A DNA stretch of 64,000 bases from Paenibacillus mesophilus (GTDB lineage Bacteria; Bacillota; Bacilli; Paenibacillales; NBRC-103111). The position numbers and the translations under genes are program-made. The stretch lies in the NCBI RefSeq assembly GCF_005938385.1, contig NZ_VCRA01000011.1, positions 62,001-126,000 on the forward strand, given 5' to 3'. Shown here one piece after another: positions 52,501 to 60,042 of the stretch. Each line of letters starts with the position of its first letter. The first letter of the stretch is position 1. The notes beneath the pieces are model-generated. The model saw only the letters and a list, made by a program, of their open reading frames with translations. It made no database searches and was not told the DNA's origin.

Positions 52501-53268
52501 GATACTATTGCACCGGCCGTTCCGACTGTGACGGCACCGGCAAGCGGCCCGACGAATATGAAAAAACCGACGTTTAAAGGAACGGCGGAACCGGGCTGCC
52601 TTATATCGATTACGTTGGACGGCGGCACTTCTTCGCCGATCACCACCTATACTAACGCCTCCGGCGAATGGAGCTTTACATCGCCGTTCGACTTCAATTT
52701 GGGCAATCATACTTTGACGGTGAAAGCTACTGATGCTGCGGGCAACACTAGTCCGGCTTCGAGTCAGATTGGTTTTGAGATCGTGCTTCCGCAAGTGAGT
52801 TTGGTAGTATCTTCGGACAGTGTAGAATATGGTCATGATTTTCAAGTCGAGTTCCGGTTGAACAAGTTTATCGATAAGACGTTCTATGCAATTGAAGTTC
52901 AGCTGGAGTATGACAACATGAGCACAATTGGTGACATAGTTAATCCTGAAGAGTTCATTTTCGATTCGACGAACAGCGTTTCCTCAAGCTCGCAAATAGG
53001 AGAAGGGCCTTACACCTTCACTTATGTGGCAACGAAATATTCGGATTCAGCCGATACTACTAATTTGGATCCGATCCTTTCAAATACTGCACTCTTTAGG
53101 CTTTTCATGACGACTGAAGGTTCCGGAGAGGCGACAGTCAGAATCAAACGCGTGATAATTGTCGACAAGGCTGCCCAAATAGTTGCTAGCTACGATAACG
53201 ATATTGCCGGCTCTCTTGAACTTATTGATTCGAATAAAACAATTCCGATTATTGGCGGCGGGGTATAA
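49507..53268 (+). CDS. Giant secreted FecR-domain protein with Ig-like repeats and a cohesin-like C-terminus
   Basis: A 1253-residue protein: signal peptide (1-30); FecR-type beta domain (about 37-165, EVTIGPNTEMYISSLI then TPTAVMSVRGSNGYIE); a long acidic and Gln-rich probable coiled coil (220-400, QEQMQKQQESRDAAKERDKQEQQ); a Gly-rich linker (410-440); six Ig-like repeats with near-exact 92-residue (276-nt) spacing, each starting APSL-type and ending VTATDAAGN-type; a seventh, different Ig-like repeat (about 1000-1090, PTFKGTAEPGCLISI); and a cohesin-like domain (about 1095-1253, VSLVVSSDSVEYGHDFQVEFRL...VQLEYDNMS). Start ATG 49507 follows AGGGAG. 41 bp after the cyclase. Confidence 0.85.
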   Translation: MKKRSLLSLTLCLTLLFSLMSNMLAGAAFAKESRAAIVVSVKGEVMVTKAGGSAEYRAFEEMSLSQGDHIRTQDGSSIVLQVVDQEDEVTIGPNTEMYISSLIESDEGSKKSKLKMWAGSLWFKVKKLVNADDEFELETPTAVMSVRGSNGYIESMYGQLFALMTSGVLETTPTSGDGSSGSTNISPGQQYQQSDDQSGDPSDNVTPLDIKSFVANATPEIILALLQSIQDIREENEQFVQQLGDGSKQVDSRTGLKLDTPEKQQQFGSNLTNLLANIAKEAMDSNKLPASEINELISKANENTTGERIDLNNVKPFDTSVGLDPDVQKAKQEQMQKQQESRDAAKERDKQEQQDKASQNPGLADRLASERERQEQGNNNARTEEQQRTNQTFQEQQQQTNTGNTGGNTTTPGGGSNTGTGGSTGGGNDGGIGGGGGGGGEETDTTPPSLVVAHPTVDLTVNSASQDISVYAEQNASVKLFKDGATTPIETKTGLGASTLVTFTVTLVEGANTFTVTATDAAGNATTRSVKFQLDTVSPSLTISSPANEVTVVNTKPQSIVLQAEQGALVSLFKGEAVTPVETATGLGATNITFTLNDLAEGENSYKVTATDAAGNVTARSLKYVLNTSAPSLAIKHPTKEMNVVRTKPQTIEVEVAQGITVSLYKDDSATPLDTKQGSGTSNVVFTIADLAEGTNTFKVTAQNTAGNTASLTVKYVLDTLAPALEVSHPANEVTYVNSNQQTIVVQAEEGSVVKLFKGTSAVPVETTTGKGATGITFTLNDLIEGTNMYNITATDEAGNETTKHVAYVLMTGGPSLAIVHPFSTESDKTFYTSVSTEKIRAQVAQGITVRLYKGADLNPIDTKTGNVSEPVEFMNLGLTEGLNTYRVTATDGLGNVSEKTVKYYLDTAAPALQISPSGSIQVNSKQQSIVVQAETGAAVSLYRSGSMTSPLASATGQGMATSITFTLNDLVEGINNYVVTAMDAAFNISSHPITFEVDTIAPAVPTVTAPASGPTNMKKPTFKGTAEPGCLISITLDGGTSSPITTYTNASGEWSFTSPFDFNLGNHTLTVKATDAAGNTSPASSQIGFEIVLPQVSLVVSSDSVEYGHDFQVEFRLNKFIDKTFYAIEVQLEYDNMSTIGDIVNPEEFIFDSTNSVSSSSQIGEGPYTFTYVATKYSDSADTTNLDPILSNTALFRLFMTTEGSGEATVRIKRVIIVDKAAQIVASYDNDIAGSLELIDSNKTIPIIGGGV

Positions 53269-53273
53269 CAGCC

Positions 53274-54668
53274 ATGAATGTTATGAGAATTTTCAGATCA
53301 CAATTGTTAAGCTTACTGATGCTGACCGTGGGGCTTACGCTCCTGGTCGGCATCAGTAAAGCAACAAACGTTCAGGCTTCGGGTTCGGGCTGTACCCCTC
53401 CTGTTACAGCTTCCGTTTATATCTCCGTCTACGGAATTGGCGACAACCCCGGTTCCGTTACTTGTGTAGCCGGTAGCTCCGTGGTAATAAGCAGTGTATA
53501 TGCCAAATATGATATAACTTTGCACGTATCGGGTAACGAAGGTAAACCGGCTATCATCGTACAAGGCGGCAAAGTAAATATAAGCTCGGCTGACGTTTCG
53601 AGTGGAACTGTTACGTTCAGTAATGTGGAATATTTAAATGGGAGCGAGCTTCGTTTTGCGCTAGTGCCGGATAGAGAATGGAGAGGAATGTTCTACAAGC
53701 GGTCAGATGAAATCCTGTTTCAGGAAGGCGATTACGGAGACTTAGAATTTGCCGTTCCCTCAGCATCGCAGTTTGATTTCTACGTATATAGAAGTGGATT
53801 CGATGACATTAAATTGGTTGGCCCCGATAAAACAGTGTTGGGAAGTTCGGCAATTGTGGAACAACGTGCTTTTGTCCCGAATGTTCCAATTGCAGCCGGC
53901 AGCCGGATATACGCATTACTAAGCGACGGCGGTAAAATAGAAGAAGTGAATATGGTCGGCGTAAAACCCTTGGCCGATCCAGAGACATTCAAAGTCATTT
54001 CCAATGCCGGCACTTTGCAGTACCGAACGAATAACGCCTCCATAATGCAGGCATTTCCGAGTGATTTTTCGAATGTCTACGTATTAGATCAACCTGCCGA
54101 TAATGTTTTGGTTTATTACGGGGATTCCCTTAATTACCCTCTAGTTAACGTGACGAATGGGGTAGATGAAAGAATAGTAACCGTGTATGATTATTATAAT
54201 ACGACGGTTATCGATCCGGAGCTGTATTATACGCTGACCTTGAAAGCTGTAGATGGAACTCCGATACTTACGAATCGACTTTTGTACGCATTTGAGCCAC
54301 CTGAAATGGAAGGTCCTCCTTTAACTCCTCTAACGACGCATATGTCGGATAGTTTGGGCAGAGTGACGTTTCTTGGGGGAATGCAAACGAACGTGTTCGC
54401 GATTCCTTTCGACCTAGAATGGAATCCGGGGGAACCGCTTCCGTCCGATCTAGTATGGACAGGTGATGTCTTCTTCCCGAACCCGGGAGTACACAATCAA
54501 GCGGAACTACCCGTTCTGCCTTTATTTCGACCGGGGGCGGGTGGAACGGGTTCCTCCGTATTCGGACTTCAGGATTTAGTGTGGATCGCGACGCATGGAC
54601 ACGTAATGAGAGATGCGGAGTTATTTCCTGAGGAACTAAAATTTTTCTTGGAACTGCTCGTTCCGTAA
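53274..54668 (+). CDS. Secreted protein of unknown family
   Basis: A 464-residue protein with a signal peptide (about 1-35, MLTVGLTLLVGISKATNVQASG) and a beta-rich body; two Cys near the N-terminus (GSGCTPP and GSVTCVAG) may form a disulfide. I recognise no domain. The last 40 residues (SVFGLQDLVWIATHGHVMRD) faintly recall a degenerate dockerin helix, but no calcium-loop DxNxDG is present. The A+T content looks higher than in its neighbours. It starts five bases after the cohesin-like gene with only a weak ribosome site, so expression probably depends on it. Confidence 0.75.
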   Translation: MNVMRIFRSQLLSLLMLTVGLTLLVGISKATNVQASGSGCTPPVTASVYISVYGIGDNPGSVTCVAGSSVVISSVYAKYDITLHVSGNEGKPAIIVQGGKVNISSADVSSGTVTFSNVEYLNGSELRFALVPDREWRGMFYKRSDEILFQEGDYGDLEFAVPSASQFDFYVYRSGFDDIKLVGPDKTVLGSSAIVEQRAFVPNVPIAAGSRIYALLSDGGKIEEVNMVGVKPLADPETFKVISNAGTLQYRTNNASIMQAFPSDFSNVYVLDQPADNVLVYYGDSLNYPLVNVTNGVDERIVTVYDYYNTTVIDPELYYTLTLKAVDGTPILTNRLLYAFEPPEMEGPPLTPLTTHMSDSLGRVTFLGGMQTNVFAIPFDLEWNPGEPLPSDLVWTGDVFFPNPGVHNQAELPVLPLFRPGAGGTGSSVFGLQDLVWIATHGHVMRDAELFPEELKFFLELLVP

Positions 54669-54692
54669 AAGTAATCAGCAAAGGAGAAGCCG

Positions 54693-56303
54693 ATGAAAAA
54701 AACAATGAAACTAATAGCCGCGCCGCTGCTTGCCGCCACGCTGATCCTGAGCGGCACGACCGCCTTCGGGGCCGGTATCGACAAAGCGGTAGTCGGCGGA
54801 GAAGGTCAGATCCTGTCGCAAGTGTCGACGACGGCAGGCAAGGGCGATCTGGGCGAAACGAACGGGAAGGCGGCGGACTCGACGTTCCGCGCCCCATGGA
54901 GCCTGCTGCCGCTTCCCGACGGCTCGGTCCTGATTGCCGACGCTCGGAGCCATTTGATCCGTAAATTGTCGGGCACGGATGTCACTACATTCGCCGGCAT
55001 TACGATCAGCAAGGACGCTTACAATTATCCGATCGGCGGATTGCTGGACGGCACATCCAAAACATCCGTCTTCCAGCAGCCGAAAGGGCTCGCCGCCGAC
55101 GCCAAAGGCAACATCTACGTCGCCGACGAGAAGAATCATGCGATTCGTAAAATCGATGCGAACGGAAATGTAACAACTTTTGCAGGGAACGGCGTATTCG
55201 GCAGCAAAGACGGCAAAGGAAAAGAAGCTTCCTTCAAGCAGCCCCAAGACGTTGCGGTTGCTGCCGACGGAACCGTATACGTAGCCGATACGCTGAATCA
55301 TACGATCCGTAAAATTACCGCGGACGGGACCGTCACGACGTTGAACGCACCTTCCAAGAGGGTTGTGGAAGTCGTACCCGGCCAGCTTGTTCCGGCGGGC
55401 GATTACGCGGACGGCGCCTTGGCATCGGCGAAGTTCAACGAGCCGTCCGGCCTTGTCATCGACGGCAAAGGCAACCTGTATGTGAGCGATTCCGGCAATC
55501 AGAGCATCCGGTATATCGATTTGGCCGCCGGCACGGTTACGACCGTAGCGGGCAGCAATACCGTGAAATATGCGAAATCCGAGCTGTATGTTTCGGGGGA
55601 TTATGCCGACGGCGCCGCCGCCCAGGCCAAGTTCAGCTTCCCGAGAGGGCTGGCGCTTGCGCCTGACGGCGGTCTGCTGATCGCGGACAGCTTGAATCAT
55701 TCAATCCGTTATTTGAAGGACGGCACGGTCAAGACGATAGCCGGGGAGAAAAATACGTACGAGGGCAGCGCAGACGGGACGGAACGCAATGCGGAGCTGC
55801 ATCATCCTTCGGACGTAGCGGTACTCGGGGACGGCAGTCTGCTTGTGGCGGATGCATACAATAACAAAATCCGTAAAATCGCATTTTATGAGCTTCCGGC
55901 GGGCATTACGGCGGATGGCAACGTAAAAGTTGTATACGGCGGTAAAAAAATCGATTTTGACGCCCAGCCGGAAATCAGCAACGGCCGCACGATGGTGCCG
56001 GTGCGGATCATTACCGAAGCACTGGGCTTCGAAGTCAAGTTCGACGAGAACCCGCAGACGACTGAACGGACTGTCGATCTGAGCAAAAACGGGACGACGA
56101 TCCGTTTAACGATCGATAAGGCCGAAGTGAAGAAGATCGTGAACAATGGTGCGGCCACGACAAAAGCGATCGATGCTTCCCCTTACATCAAAGAAGACCG
56201 CACTTATGTGCCGGTCCGCTTCTTCGCCGAGGAGCTCGGGTTGGACGTGCAATGGGAAAATGCGACGCGTACGGTCATACTGCGCGATAAGCTGACGAAG
56301 TAG
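54693..56303 (+). CDS. NHL-repeat protein with a stalk (copper amine oxidase N-terminal-like) domain
   Basis: A 536-residue secreted protein. After a signal peptide (1-26) come five or six NHL beta-propeller blades (FRAPWSLLPLPDGSVLIADARSHLIRKL, FQQPKGLAADAKGNIYVADEKNHAIRKI and similar) spanning about 45-400. A stalk domain (about 415-535) follows with the repeated NGRTMVPVRIITEALGFEVKF and EDRTYVPVRFFAEELGLDVQW units typical of Paenibacillus envelope proteins. Probably cell-wall-attached, binding polymer or protein. AAAGGAGAAG precedes the ATG. Ends at a terminator, closing the operon. Confidence 0.9.
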   Translation: MKKTMKLIAAPLLAATLILSGTTAFGAGIDKAVVGGEGQILSQVSTTAGKGDLGETNGKAADSTFRAPWSLLPLPDGSVLIADARSHLIRKLSGTDVTTFAGITISKDAYNYPIGGLLDGTSKTSVFQQPKGLAADAKGNIYVADEKNHAIRKIDANGNVTTFAGNGVFGSKDGKGKEASFKQPQDVAVAADGTVYVADTLNHTIRKITADGTVTTLNAPSKRVVEVVPGQLVPAGDYADGALASAKFNEPSGLVIDGKGNLYVSDSGNQSIRYIDLAAGTVTTVAGSNTVKYAKSELYVSGDYADGAAAQAKFSFPRGLALAPDGGLLIADSLNHSIRYLKDGTVKTIAGEKNTYEGSADGTERNAELHHPSDVAVLGDGSLLVADAYNNKIRKIAFYELPAGITADGNVKVVYGGKKIDFDAQPEISNGRTMVPVRIITEALGFEVKFDENPQTTERTVDLSKNGTTIRLTIDKAEVKKIVNNGAATTKAIDASPYIKEDRTYVPVRFFAEELGLDVQWENATRTVILRDKLTK

Positions 56304-56317
56304 AGCAGCATACAGCC

Positions 56318-56360
56318 GAAAGAAGCCTGTCCCGTTTCGACAGGCTTCTTTCTTTTTTTT
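56318..56360 (+). terminator. Terminator after the NHL/stalk gene
   Basis: GAAAGAAGCCTGTC (from 56318) pairs with GACAGGCTTCTTTC (from 56339), followed by eight T. Confidence 0.9.
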
Positions 56361-56502
56361 GTCTGATGGATGAGGTGTTCCGTCCGAAGCACCATTTTCG
56401 CATGATCCCTTCAAAACGCCGAGGAAGCGGCCGATATAAAAGTAGTAAATGTTGGAAGGCCGTCGATCGGCCGATGTTCCTGCGAAGAAAAGGGGGATGC
56501 GG

Positions 56503-57963
56503 GTGGATAAACAACCGGAAGATCCTCAATATTTGAAAGACTATATTAAAGAGCACCCGACGAACAAAATGGCTTGGTATTTATTAGGCCGGCAATATGC
56601 GGCAAAAGGCGAAACCGGCAAAGCCAATTACTGCTTCGCTCAAGCGGGCGAGGTGTACCGGGCGTTCGAGGAAGGAACCGTATTCGGAGCGCCGGACGAG
56701 AAGGAGAAAGAGCAGGAGGCTTCGGATGACAAAACGAACGCAAAAGGACGGGAAACCCGCAAGCCGGGAAAATGGAAAACCGCCTTACTTGTCCTGCTCT
56801 TGCTGCTCGGCAGCCATATTCCGTATCAGCCCGATCGTCTGAAGAGCTCTGCCGCTGAAGCCGCCGAGGCAAGCGGGACGAACGGCGGTACCGCTGCCCC
56901 TAGGTCCGATGCGGCAACCGCGTCCTCAGCCGCTTCAGGCAGCTTGGATGTCGTCTATGCCGTGTCCGGCGATTCGGCGGCGAATCGGACGAACCAGATC
57001 GGGGAAATGCTGCGACGCTTTCAAGACAAATCGCTGATTCGAGCCGAGACGCTGCTGCTTGCCGAGCCGGAGTGGATCAAGGAACGGAAATGGCTGCTGT
57101 GGCCCGTCCCCGCCAAGCCGATCGTGACGGTTCAACATTCGGACACGGCGGCGGGAACGCATCTTACGTATTACGATGCGAAAACTTGCCAATGCGAGCC
57201 CGCTAACCGTGCCGTACCCGCGGCCAAATATGCCGAATGGCAAAACGAGCAGCTGCAGCAGCTGATCGTCCGGACCGCAATATCGACCTTCGAAGCGGCG
57301 AACGGAAAAACGCCCGACAAAATCGAGCAGATGGTCCGCAGCTATCCGGACAATTGGATGGCCGGTTATACACCCGCGATGAAAGCTTATTTCGACCGCT
57401 ACCTTGCGGAACGACAAGGAGGACGTGCCGCTGCGGGAGGCGAGCAGCCCGCATCCGCTCCTTCCGGCGCTGCACAGGCAGGCAATGCTTCACTATTACC
57501 GGCGGCGGAAGCGCTGCAGCAGCCGCTTCGCATTCTGGTAGACAAAACGACCCATACGCTGGCGCTGGTGAGCGGAAACGTGCTGCTGCGCAGTTACCCG
57601 GTGGGGCTGGGGGGAGAGCGGACCCCGGAGGGCGAGTTTACGATTACGGAGAAAGTTCGTAACCCGAACGGCCGCGATAACGGAACGTTCGGCAGCCGGG
57701 GAATGACGCTGTCCGATACGCTGTATGCGATTCACGGCACGAATCAGCCTTCCAGCATCGGCAAGGACAAATCGCTCGGCTGCATCCGCATGCTGAAGCC
57801 GGATGTCGAGGAGCTGTTCGACATCGTGCCGAAAGGAACGAAAGTGGTCATCGGGCAAAATTTGCTGATCCCGGCTGAAACGTACCGCTCCGATGCGCCT
57901 TTGCGGGTACCTTCCTCAACGGACGAGACGAACCCGAACAAAACGTACAAATGGTTGGACTAA
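56503..57963 (+). CDS. L,D-transpeptidase (YkuD) with a TPR-like cytoplasmic N-terminus
   Basis: A 486-residue bitopic protein. Residues 1-60 form a TPR-like helical pair (DPQYLKDYIKEHPTNKMAWYLLGRQYAAKGETGKANYCFAQAG); a charged linker precedes a single TM helix (about 90-108), then a variable external region, and the YkuD catalytic domain (about 340-450) with AIHGTNQPSSIGKDKSLGCIRM, whose Cys is the nucleophile. It makes 3-3 cross-links or modifies wall peptides. Start GTG 56503 follows AGGGGG; an ATG two codons earlier is too close to that site. Separate from the NHL operon by a terminator. Confidence 0.88.
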   Translation: MDKQPEDPQYLKDYIKEHPTNKMAWYLLGRQYAAKGETGKANYCFAQAGEVYRAFEEGTVFGAPDEKEKEQEASDDKTNAKGRETRKPGKWKTALLVLLLLLGSHIPYQPDRLKSSAAEAAEASGTNGGTAAPRSDAATASSAASGSLDVVYAVSGDSAANRTNQIGEMLRRFQDKSLIRAETLLLAEPEWIKERKWLLWPVPAKPIVTVQHSDTAAGTHLTYYDAKTCQCEPANRAVPAAKYAEWQNEQLQQLIVRTAISTFEAANGKTPDKIEQMVRSYPDNWMAGYTPAMKAYFDRYLAERQGGRAAAGGEQPASAPSGAAQAGNASLLPAAEALQQPLRILVDKTTHTLALVSGNVLLRSYPVGLGGERTPEGEFTITEKVRNPNGRDNGTFGSRGMTLSDTLYAIHGTNQPSSIGKDKSLGCIRMLKPDVEELFDIVPKGTKVVIGQNLLIPAETYRSDAPLRVPSSTDETNPNKTYKWLD

Positions 57964-58034
57964 AGCATGGCAAATAGTCCCGTAGACGAGAAGAGGATCG
58001 TCGCAGGGATTCGGGCACGACCAATGAGACGAGG

Positions 58035-58101
58035 AGCGTTCGCGGAGCAACCCGTTCGACTGTCCGGTCGGATAGGACGGATTGCTCTGTGGGCGCTTTT
58101 T
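58035..58101 (+). terminator. Very long terminator after the L,D-transpeptidase gene
   Basis: A 22-pair stem with wobble pairs and one mismatch (58035-58057 with 58075-58097) and a 17-base loop is followed by TTTTT. This is unusually long for a terminator. Confidence 0.75.
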
Positions 58102-58303
58102 GTGCACATATTAGAATCTTTAAGTTCTTCACCGTACTAAAGCGGAATATACCTTTACGTGTCACACTCTTCAGGTGAAAGCTTTATGGAGAGAGAAAGA
58201 GACGGAACTTTCATTTCCTTAATCGGTTCAGAAAGAGAGTAAGCAGGAATAAGCGTTTGGGGCATGGGCTTTTGAAGTAGAAGTCATTTCGCAGAAGCTC
58301 CGA

Positions 58304-58460
58304 GAGGGAATGGGTATTGAAGCGGAAAGTTTGGGTGTGAATTTGGCATGGACCTCGCCAAAATCACACTCAGGCCGCCTTTGAAGTCGTGTTGTTACCG
58401 CCAAGTCTAATCAAGACAACACGACTTCAACAGCGGTTGGAGCTCGATGCCCATTCCCTC
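58304..58460. repeat. Second nested inverted-repeat element
   Basis: Outer perfect 11-bp arms GAGGGAATGGG (58304-58314) and CCCATTCCCTC (58450-58460) enclose two inner hairpins: GTGTGA/TCACAC (58335-58369, extended by TTGGC/GCCAA) and a perfect 15-bp TTGAAGTCGTGTTGT (58381-58395 with 58416-58430). Same architecture as the 22.1-kb element but unrelated sequence. Part of the 642-bp gene-free stretch 57964-58605. Confidence 0.65.
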
Positions 58461-58498
58461 CCAACGCGCTAACGTATGGGTACGCACACCAATGGACC

Positions 58499-58520
58499 GT
58501 CCGGGAACCGGACAGTTTTT
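58499..58520 (+). terminator. Small terminator-like hairpin
   Basis: A perfect GTCCGG-GAA-CCGGAC stem followed by AGTTTTTCTT, between the nested element and the repeat. No gene ends here, so it may terminate transcription of the hairpin element itself. Confidence 0.6.
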
Positions 58521-58542
58521 CTTATTGTGGATAACGGTGGTT

Positions 58543-58593
58543 CCCCCAGAAGTAACAGGAATAAGCTACGAAGCAGATCTTCACTTCTGGGGG
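58543..58593 (+). repeat. Dispersed GGGGG-hairpin repeat, copy 5
   Basis: CCCCCAGAAGT (58543-58553) and ACTTCTGGGGG (58583-58593) form a perfect 11-bp stem with a 29-nt loop. Relative to the other copies the A-T pair at the seventh stem position is changed to G-C on both arms, a compensatory change. It lies 13 bp downstream of the small minus-strand gene. Confidence 0.8.
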
Positions 58594-58605
58594 TTTTGTT
58601 CAAAT

Positions 58606-58740
58606 TCAGGGGTTCCAGATGAGAAGGACGATCATCAGCAGCACGATCGCGCCGATAATGGAGCCGACCCATATGACCGCTTTCTTGTTAACCGTATCCT
58701 TCCGCCTGCGCTGCATGTAGCTCGGTTTCCGGTTCGCCAT
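58606..58740 (-). CDS. Small single-pass membrane protein, 44 aa
   Basis: A 44-residue protein: a very basic N-terminus (MANRKPSYMQRRRKDTVNKK) followed by one TM helix (AVIWVGSIIGAIVLLMIVLLIW), ending NP. GGGAGGAAGG lies 11 bases before the ATG. It is bracketed by the repeat cluster on its 3' side and the pyrD leader on its 5' side. No recognised family; the topology suggests N-in orientation. Confidence 0.65.
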   Translation of the reverse strand: MANRKPSYMQRRRKDTVNKKAVIWVGSIIGAIVLLMIVLLIWNP

Positions 58741-58836
58741 AGGACAATCAACCTTCCTCCCGATAATACTTTTTCAGAATATTATAACAAATCGCCCAGA
58801 CTAATGAAAGGGTTTGCAAAGCGGTCCATATAGCGA

Positions 58837-58865
58837 ATGCCGAAACTCGGCACTTTCTTTTTCCC
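58837..58865 (+). terminator. Terminator or attenuator hairpin upstream of pyrD
   Basis: A perfect TGCCGA-AAC-TCGGCA stem is followed by CTTTCTTTTT, about 55 bases before the pyrD start. No gene ends here on the plus strand, so it may attenuate pyrD; pyrimidine control was not demonstrable because no PyrR site was recognised. Confidence 0.5.
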
Positions 58866-58919
58866 TCAGAAACGGATAAACTGATCGATAGAGTCTACGA
58901 CAGAACGGAGTGTACTTCC

Positions 58920-60020
58920 ATGCTTTACCGTAACGTGGCAAAACCCGTATTGTTTCAGATGGACCCGGAGAAAGCTCATCACGTCACGGTGGACGGGCTC
59001 GGGGCGGCGAGCAGGGTGCCGGGCATGACCGCACTACTGAACTCGCTATGGGGGGTGACGAGCCGTCCGGAGACGACGGTATCTTTGTGCGGGCTGACGT
59101 TTCCGAATCCGGTCGGCTTGGCCGCCGGGCTCGACAAAAACGCCAAAGCGGTGCGCGGCTTCTCTTCGATCGGCTTTGGCTTCATGGAAGTCGGCACGGT
59201 AACTCCGCGACCGCAGACGGGCAACGACAAACCGAGATTGTTCCGCCTTCCATCCGACGAGGCGCTGATCAACCGGATGGGCTTCAATAATGTGGGTACG
59301 GAGACGATGGCCGTCCATTTGCGGCAGGCCGGCCCGCAGCGCATCCCGATAGCGGTCAATATCGGCAAAAATAAAGATACGCCGAACGACCGGGCGGAAG
59401 AAGATTACCGAATCTGCATCCGAAGGCTGTACCCTTTCGGCGACTTTTTCGTCGTGAACATCAGCTCCCCGAACACGCCCGGACTTCGCAATCTGCAGCA
59501 TGGCGCCGAGCTGCAAAGCCTGGTAGCCGCTGTAAAGGACGAGGTGGAGAAGCAAAGCGCGGCGATGAAGCTGCCTATCAAGCCGGTATTCGTGAAGATC
59601 GCACCGGACGTTACCGGCAAAGAGCTCGATTATATGGTCGAGACGCTTGCGGCGAGCGGCGTATCCGGCGTGATCGCGACCAATACGACGATTGGCCGCG
59701 AAGGGCTCAGCCACTCCAATGCGAAGGAGACCGGAGGGCTTAGCGGCAAGCCGTTGACGGCCCGTTCGACGGAAGTAATCCGCAGCGTATACCGGCTGAC
59801 CGGCGGGAAACTGCCGATCATAGGCTCGGGGGGTATTTTTACCCCACAAGACGCATATGAAAAAATACGGGCGGGCGCCAGTCTCGTTGAAGTGTATACG
59901 GCGCTTATCTATAAAGGGCCCGGCTTGCTGCGCGAATTGAACGAAGGTCTTCTCGGCTTGCTCGAGCGCGACGGATTTACGCATATTTCCGAAGCGGTCG
60001 GCGCAGACGCGAAACGATGA
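58920..60020 (+). CDS. pyrD: Dihydroorotate dehydrogenase (quinone), class 2
   Basis: A 366-residue membrane-associated flavoenzyme that oxidises dihydroorotate to orotate with quinone as acceptor. The class 2 catalytic Ser is in VVNISSPNTPGLRNLQ, and other FMN motifs are NPVGLAAGLDKNAKAV, IATNTTIGREG and IIGSGGIFTPQDAYEKI. The N-terminal 40 residues form the amphipathic membrane helices of class 2 enzymes. Bacillus species normally use class 1B PyrD-PyrK within the pyr operon, so this stand-alone class 2 form is notable. Confidence 0.95.
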   Translation: MLYRNVAKPVLFQMDPEKAHHVTVDGLGAASRVPGMTALLNSLWGVTSRPETTVSLCGLTFPNPVGLAAGLDKNAKAVRGFSSIGFGFMEVGTVTPRPQTGNDKPRLFRLPSDEALINRMGFNNVGTETMAVHLRQAGPQRIPIAVNIGKNKDTPNDRAEEDYRICIRRLYPFGDFFVVNISSPNTPGLRNLQHGAELQSLVAAVKDEVEKQSAAMKLPIKPVFVKIAPDVTGKELDYMVETLAASGVSGVIATNTTIGREGLSHSNAKETGGLSGKPLTARSTEVIRSVYRLTGGKLPIIGSGGIFTPQDAYEKIRAGASLVEVYTALIYKGPGLLRELNEGLLGLLERDGFTHISEAVGADAKR

Positions 60021-60042
60021 CAACGGTTCGGGAGGCGTGCGT

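Noticed and set aside
50944-52845. 633-codon minus-strand ORF opposite the Ig repeats
   Set aside because: It arises from the repeated codon pattern of the FecR/Ig protein; the translation is Arg/Tyr-rich and periodic in step with the sense repeats.
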